Positions 1 to 9,871 of a stretch of 64,000 nucleotides of DNA are shown here, one piece after another. The translations under genes were made by a program, and so were the position numbers. The notes beneath the pieces were generated by a model. It did no database searches. It was not told the DNA's origin and worked only from the letters and a program-made list of their open reading frames with translations. Origin of the DNA: Cryptomeria japonica (lineage: Eukaryota > Streptophyta > Pinopsida > Cupressales > Cupressaceae); the NCBI RefSeq assembly GCF_030272615.1, contig NC_081406.1, forward strand, positions 246,939,218 to 247,003,217, in the 5' to 3' direction. Position 1 is the stretch's first letter. Each line of letters starts with the position of its first letter.

Positions 1-1264
1 TCTCACCTTGTTCCAGACATCAAAGGAGAGTACCATCAAGACCGCGTCGGTATAGGGTTTCAGCAATAATGGTATATCGAGCAGTTTGGCGAATGAAGGT
101 TTTACGTTGGTTATTCGATTGGTTGGGAGGAAGGGTGTGATCGCGGAGATAGGTGTAGAACTCACCATACCATGGGGATTCAGAACCAACAAGGCAACAT
201 ATCATTTCGGATTCGAGGATATCATAAGCGGGAATCCAAAGTTGTTCGACCAAGAACTCGTAGCGTGTTGAATTTTGTGGAAGATCTAGGAGGGATGCAA
301 TAGTAGCCATAGCATCAGCAGCTCGATTCTGATCTCTTAGTATCTGCTCAAAAGTGATAGTAGTAAATGATGTCTTTAGATTGTCCACCATTTGCTTATA
401 TGGCATGAGTTTATCATCCTTGGTCTGATATTCATCAGTTGCTTGTCAAATGACCAGTTGTGAGTCGCCATACACTTGTAGTTCTTGTAATTTCCATTGT
501 ACGGCGAGCCTAAGTCCTGTGATCAAGGCCTCATACTCTGCTATCTTGTTAGTGCATGGAAATGTGAGCCTGTAAGACTTTGGGATGCTATCACCTTGAG
601 GTGTGACAAACAGAATGCCTGCCCCCAAGCCATGCCTAGTGTATGAACCATCAAAGTATAGCTTCCACATTTGTGTTGTTGTGATCATGAATATCTCTTC
701 ATCTAGAAAATTGGAAATGAGAGGATGATCGCTTATGAGGGGTGCATCGGCTAACTGATCTGCAATGACTTGACCTTTGATAGCTTTACGGTCTACATAC
801 TTGATGTCAAATTCACTTAGAATCATCACCCATTTGGCCAAGCAACCTGTCAATGATGCTTTGCTAAGTAAATACTTGAGTGGATCAATCTTTGCAATGA
901 GTTGTACCTTATGTGTTAACAGATAGTGCCTCAGTTTAGTGGCTGCCAGGATTATTGCTAGGCAAGCTTACTCGATAGGTGTGTAATTGAGTTCATAGCC
1001 CACCAGTGTGCGAGAGATGTAGTAAATAGCACACTCTTTTCCTTCTGCATTATGTTGTGCCAGTAGTACACCCAATGTTGTACTTGTTGCTGAGATATAG
1101 AGTAACAACAGTCTACTTGGATCTGGTGGCATCAGTAATGGTAGATTCATGAGATAGTCTTTAAGCGTCTGAAATGCTTGCTGGCATCGGGCTTCCCACT
1201 GAAAGCGGATGTTCTTGTGTAGCAGGTGTGTAAAATGGGTGACACTTATCAGCCAGTTGTGCAA
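1..1264 (-). pseudogene. RNase H pair and integrase start of the left Tat copy
   Basis: Three separated open stretches (968-1,264; 446-853; 20-406) together cover the gypsy-type RNase H, the archaeal-type RNase H (LYFDGSYTRHG, NKIAEYEAL, YGDSQLVI, RDQNRAADAMA) and the entry to the integrase. They are split by stops and small frame changes. In the gypsy-type RNase H the first catalytic aspartate is absent: the strand reads LLLYISATSTT instead of the usual TDAS-type motif. The same substitution is in the right copy, so it is ancestral. The integrase continues beyond base 1. Confidence 0.85.
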
Positions 1265-1286
1265 TGAATCTTCGGATGGATTGAAG

Positions 1287-3233
1287 TCATCCTTGAAATG
1301 TCCTTAGCTGACTGATATTCTTTGGAGGTGGCATGTCCATGATTGCTTTTACCTTTGCTGGGTCGACCTCAATACCTCTGCTTGAGACAATGTATCCTAG
1401 AAGCTTCCCGGAGGTTACTCCAAAGACACATTTCTTTGGATTGAGTCGAACATGGTATTGTTCCAATCTATCAAATATTTTATCTAAGATGTGGAGATTC
1501 CCTTCTCTGGTGAGTGATTTTGCTAGTAAGTCATCCACATAATCTTCCATCATAGAATGCATCATGTCATGGAAGATGGTGGTCATTGCTCTTTGATCGG
1601 TCGCTCCTGCACTCTTTAGACTGAAAGGCATTACATTCCAGCAATATGTGCCCCATGGACATGTGAAGGTTGTCTTATGTTGATCTTCTGGTGCGATCTT
1701 TATCTGATTGTATCCTGAAAAGCCATCCATGAGTGAAAGCATGGCATGCCTTGCTGTCAGATCCACTATGATGTCGATATTTGGTAAGGGGAAGTCATCC
1801 TTAGGACATGCCTTGTTTAGATCTCTGAAGTCAATACAAATGCGGATGCCCCCTTTTGGTTTGCCGATAGGCACAATAGTGGAGATCCATTCTGCATAAT
1901 CAATTGGCCTAACGAAACCAACATCTAGGAGTTTCTCGAGTTCTGTTTTGACTAGTACTGCAATTTGAGGATGCATCATACGAAGCTTCTGCTTGACAGG
2001 TTTGGCTCCTTCTGCGACGGTGAGGTGATGCATGACTAAATCAGGATCAAGCCCAGGCATGTCTGCATATGACCATGCAAAGTTGATATGACGCTTCTGG
2101 AAGAACTCTATAAACTTAGGCTGTTCCTCTAGAGTGAGAAGAGATGCCAGATGTACGAGGCAAGGATTTTCAGGAGTCCCCACATTGTATTCTTTGGTTT
2201 CCTTGATGAGCATCGTTGATCGTTCTTGTTGTGTACTATCAGGCAGAATGTCAAACCCTTCATCCTCAGGCACCTCAGAGAGGTTTTCACCATTGGATAC
2301 GCTCTTTCTTTTTACTTTTGTTGGATCAAATAGTGTCACAGTGTGGTTTTCACTGGAAGATCCATGTTTTATTGTTATATTTTTGCAGTTGAAAGGTTTG
2401 GCATCAGCCCCGAAGTATGATGCGCTATTAAGTTCAATGGCGAAACCAGCTTTGTGATCCCTGCTTGGTAGGTTATCCCTTAATTCCAAAAAGTCAATGA
2501 TGGCCTCATCGTTTTGGAAGAAGTCAAGACATGGGGGATTTGGTTGGTTCCATTCGATGAGTTCAGGGTGGATAATGGTCATTACTTCATCGATTAGGTT
2601 AAGTGCATTAGATGTATCAGTGAGGGTTAAGACGTTATGGTGAAGGTCATTGATGGTACTCTCTCTGTCAGAATCAGGCATAGGATGAGACGTAGGGTCT
2701 GTGGAAGATGTTTCCAGTTCAAGAACCCAAGAGGTTTTTATCTGTGCTTCTCCATAAACAAGGATGTCTTTGTGTGGTGGAGGTGGTGATGTGTCTTCCT
2801 CATCTGAAGTATTAAGCTGTACAGAATCAAATTCCCACTCATGTGAATCAGTCTCTAAGTCACTTTCCAGCATCCGATTACCATACCATACTAGGATGTC
2901 TTTTGAGTTAAATACTGCAGGTGTGATTGGTTGATGTACCTTTGTAGTGATCGGTGTTGCAGGAAGATTGATGGGGATAAAAGAATATGGTACTGAGAGT
3001 ATCGGTAATTTTGACTCAATGGCTTCTGCTGGAACTGCTGGTGCCATAGATGTTACTGCGAGTTCTGATATAGTTGTTACTGCTAATGGTGTTGCTAATG
3101 GTATTACGGGTTTGTTTGGTGGGACGAGTGGCATTAGTGACTGTTGTGTTGGGGTTTTGAGCCTTGATGGGGAAGTTGGGATGGTTTTTGATGCTGCTTT
3201 GATAATGAAAGGTGTCCTTTTTACAGTAGGCAA
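1287..3233 (-). pseudogene. Linker and reverse transcriptase of the left Tat copy
   Basis: A 648-codon open frame. The first half is a proline/threonine-rich then acidic linker of no recognised fold. The second half is a Ty3/gypsy reverse transcriptase: GFVRPIDYAEW, GGIRICIDFRDLNKACPKDD, LMDGFSGYNQI and the catalytic YVDD at 1,530-1,541. The frame ends with a TGA at 1,287-1,289, just after the RT thumb, where the right copy reads on. Conservation of all RT motifs shows decay is recent relative to the age of the family. Confidence 0.9.
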
Positions 3234-3284
3234 ACAAAATGGTTTGCTGGGTTTTCCTTAGAATTTGAGTTTAGGAAAGATCTC

Positions 3285-3421
3285 TTTTTCAAAGCCTAGG
3301 CCTGTATTACCTTTGGGCTTCAATTCCGGTAGCAGAGGTTCATGTCATCCTTGTTTGCAACATCCCAAAGCACTCTGACCATCATACCCCATTCTTTGCA
3401 TAATGAGGAGACCTTTGCCAT
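3285..3421 (-). pseudogene. G-patch domain between protease and RT (left copy, interrupted)
   Basis: Translates to a glycine-rich segment starting YGKGLLIMQRMGYDGQSALG and ending in GLGF, which fits the G-patch consensus (hydrophobic helix, Met-Gly-Tyr, Gly-x-x-Gly-x-Gly-like turn, Gln-Gly, then Gly-Leu-Gly). G-patches bind RNA or RNA helicases in cellular proteins and are attached to the protease of betaretroviruses. A TGA at 3,345-3,347 breaks this copy where the right copy has CGA. Domain assignment is by pattern only. Confidence 0.65.
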
Positions 3422-3578
3422 ACTGATCCGTAGGAAGTTTAACTTTCGGTATATCAATGGTGATGGGATTTTTATAGATCCAGTCCGCCAAGTACTCATC
3501 TTGGGTTTCTTCTTCTTGACTCTTTCCAAGGTTGAAAGGTGTCAAAGCACATGCAGGCGTGTTTAGTGGTTGCTGGAG

Positions 3579-4442
3579 TAATTGTTGTGGTTTACCATGT
3601 GTTCAAGGAGAAGTGGGCATTTGTCCCACACAAAAGAGTTGACTCAAGTTGTATTCCCCAGGACCTTCCTTTGCTATCTTCATTTTAAGCTTTTCTTGCT
3701 TTGGTATAGTGGTGCTCAAACTGGCAAGAGAGGCCGGACTTATATATGATGTGGAGGAAATGGCTTCTCTATTATTAGGAATGGTAATCTCTGGTTGATG
3801 GTTGATATTATGGCAATACGCAAAGGGATTTGCATCGCCTAGGATTGTGATCTCTACACCGTTATGTGGGAACTTGATACATTGATGGTAGGTAGATGGA
3901 ACGGCTTGCATGGCATGTATCCAAGGTCTTCCTAACAATAGATTGTATGGCAGAGGAAGGTCCAGAACCTGACAAATGATGTGCTTTACCACAGGGCCCA
4001 CTCGGATTGGTAGTACCACAGCTCCTTTGGAGGAACGCTCCGCATCGTCACAGGCTTTGATTGTGATCTTCTTATGAGGATCCACTGATTCTATTGCATA
4101 TACCAATGTTGTGACCAACTGTAATGTACAAATGTTCAAGCCTGCTCCATTATCTATCAAGACTCACTTGATCCTATGCTGGTTGATAAAGCCTTCAATG
4201 TGTAGCGAAGCATTATGAGGTTGTTGGAAGGAAGAGTTGTCACTTTCGGAAAAAGTGAGACAAGGTGATGACTTTAGACTTCCAACCATGGCTTGAAATT
4301 GGTCGGTATTCAGATTTGCAGGGACTGACGCCTCTTGGAGTGCTTGATCCAAGATAGTTTTATGAGATGGCGATAGGCGCAATAGTTCTAAAATGGATAT
4401 AAGTGTAGGGGTTTTGTCTAATTGTTCCACAAGATTGTACTA
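3579..4442 (-). pseudogene. Aspartic protease region of the left Tat copy
   Basis: The segment carries the retropepsin-like motif L-I-D-N-G-A-G-L-N-I just downstream of the Gag region, followed by a second conserved block L-L-G-R-P-W-I-H typical of the flap-distal part of retroelement proteases. It is bounded on the 5' side by a TAG at 4,440-4,442 that is also present in the right copy, and is interrupted by a TGA at about 4,161-4,163 where the right copy has an arginine codon (CGA), and by a TGA at about 3,600. The protein would cleave the Gag-Pol polyprotein; here it is broken. Confidence 0.8.
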
Positions 4443-6051
4443 CTTTGGGATGGAGGGGGTGCCTTGTGGAGCTGCCTTTACGGTGACCTTACCACGATGT
4501 GTAACAACATTGCAATTTGAGTTGGGATTCTTGAAGGTTATAGTTGCAACTTGTTCACTGGCATCATACATATGATTTACAGTGTAATTATACGCAGCCT
4601 GTGTATAATCAGTGGTATCAGTGCCTAGCCTGGAAGTAGAAGGATCCCTTTGATCTTGTGATGGAAGTGGATTTTTGAACATCAGATGATCATTATTTGT
4701 TGTTTTTGGGTCATGTCCTTCAATTTCAAGTTCTCCTCGGTCAATAAGATCCTGAATAAGATCTTTCAAGCAGTGACAATTACTTGTCTTGTGTCCTCTT
4801 CCTTGGTGGAAATCACAGTGTTCAGTATCTCTCCACCATGCAGGTTTGACTTGAGGCTCATAGTTTGATGTTTTTGGTAGAGTGACCAAATTTTGAGAAA
4901 TGAGTTGTCGCAATACTGTTTCAATGGGTTCCCCTAAGGGAGTGTATGTGCGTTTCTATTTTTGCTGACGAGGTCTTGGTTCATCATGAGATGTGATGCG
5001 ACCTTGATTGGAAGGAACATTTGTGTTATTCTGAGGTGGAGGATTTTGTCCTGCGAACCGAACCACAGGTTGTGCATTTTGGATAGTCCAGGCATCCACA
5101 ACCCCATCGTTGACGATATTCTTGTTTTTGTTCCAGAAGCTTGGTTTATCACTATTGAAGCGTGGGCGAGGACCATCTTTTGGTTCATTAAAGATTTTGA
5201 TGAGTCCTTTCTTGATAAGTGCCCTTTCACATTTCAAACCCTTGGTGATCATATCATTAAAAGAGTCTGTGTCTTTGACATCTAGGTGAAATTCCATTTC
5301 TTCGTTTAAGTTGGAAATGAATATTTCCACTAGTTCTCATTTAGGTAACTAAAGAGAACGTCTGCTAGACATTTGATTTCATCGTTGCAGGAATACTGAG
5401 AATAGTTCACCTGGTTTTTGTTTGGTGTTGCACAGATCAGCCATGGTGATATCGCGTTCAATGTTATGAGAGTAATGAGCTAGGAACTTCTGGATGAGTT
5501 CCTCAAATGTTCTAATGCCACTTGATAGTTGGGAAAACCATGATGTGGTTGTTCCTCCCAAGATTTGGGGAAAAAGGCGCATTAGGTAGGTGTCTTCATA
5601 TGCCACTTCGAGACAAGCGGAATGAAATTCTCTAACATGATCACGGGGATCTCCCTTTCCCCTATATTTTTTGAATTTGGGTGTTTTGAATCCTCGTGGA
5701 AAGGGTGGCATATAAAGATTCCTATCAAAAGGATAGGGATAGATGTCATTGAGTGAGAATTGGTTATTTTTGACACCACTATGAAGTTGTTGGGCGAGAT
5801 TCTTGACTTGTTGCTGCAACATCTCCATTTCATTTGGAGGAGGAGGTGGTGGGTTACCTCGAGGAATGTTATATCTGATGGGATCTCTTCCTCTGTCCTC
5901 TTCATGGCGACTTTGTCTTTCTGATGCTTGTCTTAATTGGGCAAGATCAAAGTCAGAGGGGAATTTTGCTCCTTCTTGTGCGAGCTTTAAAAAGTGAGCA
6001 TCCGCATTGCTCCTGAGTATTTCGTCAAACAGTCTGTTAAAGAGAGGGTTA
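4443..6051 (-). pseudogene. gag remnant of the left Tat copy
   Basis: Encodes a Gag-like polyprotein start: a retrotransposon capsid region (WFSQLSSGIRTFEELIQKFLAHYSHN at residues near 5,450-5,540, shown here only as an anchor) and, near 4,800, a zinc knuckle of the form C-x2-H-x4-H-x4-C. The reading frame is broken near 5,340-5,380 by several stops that are C-to-T or G-to-A changes relative to the right-hand copy, and by a TAG at 4,956-4,958 that the right-hand copy shares. The 5' end lacks the first ~45 codons because the element is truncated there. Gag normally forms the virus-like particle and packages the RNA; this copy cannot make it. Confidence 0.85.
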
Positions 6052-6139
6052 TGCTTTATCTTAAATAAATAAATAGGCAAAAATACAAAGTGCAAACAAC
6101 AAAGAATCAAACTTTATGACCATTCTTCACATCTTGTGA

Positions 6140-6430
6140 AAGAAGAAGCATCATCAGAATATCAACTTGAAAAGAAGACCATTGAGCTCAAAGGCTTTGA
6201 TCAAAAGGAGGAAATTCTTCTATATAAATAAACAAATCTTTGTCTCCCATAGAGTTTTTTTGCGTCACATGCGTCTCTACCTTCAAGGCAAAACAAATGA
6301 ATTTGATTCAGAATCATTGAACCGCATAGCTTTTATGCAATATAGAGCTCTGAGTTATCACAAAAACCAAGGAGGTAAGATTAATCCCAACTTTTTCCCA
6401 AACGTCTATATCACATACAACACAGCTTGA
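6140..6430 (+). CDS. Small conserved ORF upstream of gag (no ATG in this copy)
   Basis: An open stretch of about 96 codons in the leader, rich in Lys, Arg and His, ending at TGA 6,428-6,430, about 517 bases before the gag ATG. Its core (KRRKFFYINKQIFV... to ...VYITY) aligns without gaps over 72 residues to the small ORF at 61,199-61,471 in front of the gag of a different Tat family; 33 positions are identical by eye count, including YIN, HR.FL, EFD.E.L.R, ALS and GKIN. No in-frame ATG precedes the conserved core, so the start was lost or a non-AUG start is used. Ogre elements, also Tat-lineage, are known to have an extra ORF before gag. Function unknown; it may bind nucleic acid, judging only by its charge. 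Confidence 0.6.
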   Translation, partial: KKKHHQNINLKRRPLSSKALIKRRKFFYINKQIFVSHRVFLRHMRLYLQGKTNEFDSESLNRIAFMQYRALSYHKNQGGKINPNFFPNVYITYNTA

Positions 6431-6947
6431 GAAATACCACCAACACCCAAAAGAGAAGAGGTAGAGTTTGTCCCATTGGTGACACAAAGCTTTTATTGAA
6501 GTTAAAAACATTTTCATCCATTATCTTACTCATACATCATCACTTCATCATCAATCTGTTCCAACTCTCAAAACATTAAGAGGTTCTTGCTCCAAGTTCT
6601 CTTTTTAGATATTGCTTGAATCAAACACATCACATCACTTTTTAGATTGTTTCTACATCTAGGATAAGCTCATCCTAAGAGACACATCTACACAGGTTAA
6701 AACTAGTTCATGAGTGAATCCTCTCATTACTAGGTAGTTAAATCTGTAACACATCTCAGATTTCTCTACACCTTATCACATCAAAACTTATCAAACAAGC
6801 AAGCAATTCAAAAAAGGAATTTCGGTTACATCTACCTTAAAAGTGCTAGAGATCCACATACAACACAATTCACCAACCATCAATCTCTCATTTCATCAAA
6901 AACTCATCATCATTTTCACACAACTTCAACAAAAGCTTGTAAGCAAA
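6431..6947 (+). other. Leader between the small ORF and gag
   Basis: No ORF of note. The sequence is A/C-rich on the plus strand with runs such as caacaccc and many tca triplets, typical of an unstructured retroelement leader. In the other Tat element at 61 kb this interval is only 40 bases, so either sequence has been gained here or the two leaders differ by family. Confidence 0.5.
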
Positions 6948-8713
6948 ATGGCTCAAACCCGACCACAGTCAAGGCAACGAGAAATAGAAATGGAAGAAGA
7001 AGAAGAGGAAAATCTCAATGAATTCCAAGAAGCACTTGGAGGAAATGCGAATGATGAAAACCAAGGTACACCTACTCCTACAACAATAGAAAGGGCTCAA
7101 CATAACCCTCTCTTTAATAGATTGTTTGACGAAATACTCAGGAGCAATGCGGATGCTCACTTTTTAAAGCTCGCTCAAGAAGGAGCAAAACTCCCCTCTG
7201 ACTTTGATCTTGCCCAATTAAGACAAGCATCAGAATGACAAAGTCACCATGAAGAGGAAAGAGGCAGAGATCCCATCAGATACAACATTCCTCAAGGTAA
7301 CCCACCACCTCCTCCTCCAACTGAAATGGAGATGTTGCGGCAACAGTCGAGAATCTCGCCCAACAACTTCATAGTGGTGTCAAGACTAACCTATTCTCAC
7401 TCAATGACATTTGTCCCTGTCCTTTTGATAGGAATCTTTATATGCCACCCTTTCCACAAGGATTCGAAACACCCAAATTCGAAAAATATAGAGCAAAGGG
7501 AGATCCCCGTGATCATGTCAGAGAATTTCATTCTGCTTGCCTCGAAGTGGCATATGAAGACACATACCTCATGCGCCTTTTTCCCCAAAGTTTGGGAGGA
7601 ACAACCACATCATGGTTTTCTCGACTATTAGGTGGCATTAGAACATTTGAGGAACTTATCCAAAAATTCCTCGCTCATTACTCTCATAACATTGAATGCG
7701 ACATCATCATGGCTGATCTGTGCAACACCAAACAAAAACTAGGTGAACTATTCTCAGTATTCCTGCAATGATGGCGCCAAATGTCTAGCAGATGTTCTCT
7801 TCAGTTACCTGAACGAGAGCTAGTGGAAATATTCATTTCCAACTTAAACAAAGAAATGGAATTTCCCCTGGATGTCAAAGACACAGACTCTTTTAATGAT
7901 ATGATCACCAAGGATTTGAAATGTGAAAGGGCACTTATCAAGAAAGGACTCATCAAAATCTATAATGAACCAAAGAATGGTCCTCGCCCACGCTTCAATA
8001 GTGATAAACCAAGTTTCTGGAACAAAAACAAGAATATCGTCAACGATGGGGTTGTGGATGCCTGGACTATCCAAAATGCACAGCCTGTGGTTCGGTTTGC
8101 AGGACAGATTCCTCCACCTTAGAACAACACAAATGTTCCTTCGAATCAAGGTCGCATCACATCTCATGATGAACCAAGACCTCGTCAGCAAAAATAGAAA
8201 CGCACATACACTCCCTTAGGGGAACCCATTGAAACAGTATTGCGACAACTCATTTCTCAAAATTTGGTCACTCTACCAAAAACATCAAACTATGAGCCTC
8301 AGGTCAAACCAGCATGGTGGAGAGATATTGAACACTGTGATTTCCACCAAGGAAGAGGACACAAGACAAGTAAATGTCACTGATTAAAAGATCTTATTCA
8401 GGATCTTATTGACCGAGGAGAAATTGAAATTGAAGGACATGACCCAAAAACAACAAATAATGATCATCTGATGTTCAAAAATCCACTTCCATCACAAGAT
8501 CAAAGGGGTCCTTCCACTTCTACGCGAGGCACTGATACCACAGATTATACACAGGATGCGTATAATTACACTGTAAATCATCTGTATGATGCCAGTGAAC
8601 AAATTGCAACTATAACCTTCAAAAATCCCAACTCAAATTGCAATGTTGTTATGCGTCACGACAAAGTTACCATAAAGGCAGCTCCACAAAGCACCACCTC
8701 CATCCCAAAGTAG
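6948..8713 (+). pseudogene. gag of the right Tat copy (broken)
   Basis: ATG 6,948 opens a Gag with an acidic glutamate-rich stretch near residues 15-25, then the capsid region and a zinc knuckle at 8,336-8,377 of the form C-x2-H-x4-H-x4-C, where the second cysteine of the usual CCHC is histidine. Breaks: TGA at 7,236; a 1-base deletion near 7,345 that shifts the frame; TGA after codon LQ at 7,769-7,771 where the left copy has CGA; TAG at 8,120-8,122; TAG at 8,195-8,197, shared with the left copy; TGA at 8,381-8,383. The frame used downstream of the deletion is the same as that of protease and pol, so the ancestor had one gag-pro-pol frame. Gag forms the particle and coats the RNA; this one is not functional. 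Confidence 0.88.
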
Positions 8714-9571
8714 TACAATCTTGTGGAACAATTAGATAAAATGCCTGCGCTTATATCCATTTTAGAGCTATTGCGCCTATCGCCATCTCATAAAACTATC
8801 TTGGATCAAGCACTCCAAGAGGCATCAGTCCCTGCAAATCTGAATACAGACCAATTTCAAGCCATGGTTGGAAGTCTAAAGTCATCACCTTGTCTCACTT
8901 TTTCTGAAAGTGACAACTCTTCCTTCCAGCAACCTCATAACGCCTCACTACACGTTGAAGGCTTTATCAACCAACATAGGATCAAGCGAGTCTTGATCGA
9001 TGATGGAGCAGGCCTGAATATTTGTACCCTATAGTTGGTCACAACATTGGGATATGCAATAGAATCAGTGGATCCTTGCAAGAAGATCACAATCAAAGCC
9101 TATGACGATGCAGAGCGTTCCTCCAAAGGAGATGTGGTACTACCAATCCGAGTAGGCCCTGTGGTAAAGCACATCATCTGTCAGGTTCTGGACCTTCCTC
9201 TTCCATATAATCTATTGTTAGGGAGACCCTGGATACATGCCATGCAAGCCGTTCCATCTACCTACCATCAATGTATCAAGTTCCCACATAACGGTGTAGA
9301 GATCACAATCCTTGGCGATGCAAATCCCTTTGCATATTGCCATAATATCAGCCATCAACCAGAGATTACCGTTCCTAATAATAGAGAAGCCATTTCCTCC
9401 ACATCATATTTAAGTCCTGCCTCTCTTGCCAGTTCAAACATCACTATACCCAAGCAAGAAAAGCTTAAGATGAAGATAGCAGAGGAAGGTCCAGGGGAAT
9501 ACAACTTGAGTCAACTCTTTTGTGTGGGACAAATGCCCACTTCTCCTCAAACACATGGTAAACCACAATAG
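8714..9571 (+). pseudogene. Aspartic protease of the right Tat copy
   Basis: Begins after the shared TAG at 8,711-8,713. The catalytic motif is L-I-D-D-G-A-G-L-N-I near 8,990-9,020, followed by AYDDAERSSKG, LPIRVGP and LLGRPWIHAMQAVPSTYHQC, conserved in the left copy and in the element at 63.5 kb. Two further stops are private to this copy: TAG at about 9,032-9,034, where the left copy has CAG, and TAG at 9,569-9,571, where it has CAA. Retropepsin-type enzymes cut Gag-Pol in the particle. The DDGAG form differs from the canonical D-T/S-G-A of retroviruses but is shared by the relatives here as D-[DNG]-G-A-G. Confidence 0.82.
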
Positions 9572-9730
9572 TTACTCCAGCAACCACTAATCATGCCTAC
9601 ATGTGCTTTGATGCCTTTCATCCTTGGAAAGAGTCAAGAAGAAGAAACCCAAGATGAGGACTTAGCGGAATGGATCTATAAAGATCCCATCACCACTGAT
9701 CTACCACAAGTTAAGCTGCCTACAGATTAG

Positions 9731-9871
9731 TATGGCAAAGGTCTCCTCATTATGCAAAGAATGGGGTATGATGGTCAAAGTGCTTTAGGATATTGCAAAC
9801 AAGGACGACATGAACCTCTACTGCCAGAATTAAAACCCAAAGGTAATACAGGCCTAGGCTTTGAAAAAGAG
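9731..9871 (+). other. G-patch domain coding segment between protease and RT
   Basis: In frame with pol, starting right after a TAG at 9,728-9,730 that is CAG in the left copy. Residues YGKGLLIMQRMGYDGQSALG then a QG-type turn, a basic loop and NTGLGFEKE match the G-patch pattern (about 45 residues with spaced glycines and a closing GLG). In betaretroviruses a G-patch follows the protease and aids RNA binding and reverse transcription; a comparable role here is inference. Identification rests on motif recognition without a profile search. Confidence 0.65.

Larger units (their letters stand above)
1..6051 (-). mobile_element. Decayed Ty3/gypsy Tat-lineage retrotransposon, left copy (truncated at both ends)
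   Basis: Reading right to left, the fragments give gag, a zinc knuckle, an aspartic protease, a G-patch, reverse transcriptase, a gypsy-type RNase H, an archaeal-type RNase H and the start of the integrase, which leaves the window at base 1. The same order is found in the plus-strand copy at 6,948-14,218, and the two match along nearly their whole shared length. Two RNase H domains in series are a known hallmark of the Tat lineage. The 5' end stops abruptly at about 6,051 inside gag, about 45 codons after the start used by the other copy, so LTR, primer-binding site and leader are missing. Many in-frame stops and some frameshifts make it non-coding. No LTR of this copy is visible. Confidence 0.93.

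Noticed and set aside
2947-3261. Open frames on the plus strand opposite the left pol linker
   Set aside because: Shadow of the Pro/Ala/Thr-rich linker on the other strand; the matching shadow also appears opposite the right copy at 9,919-10,188.
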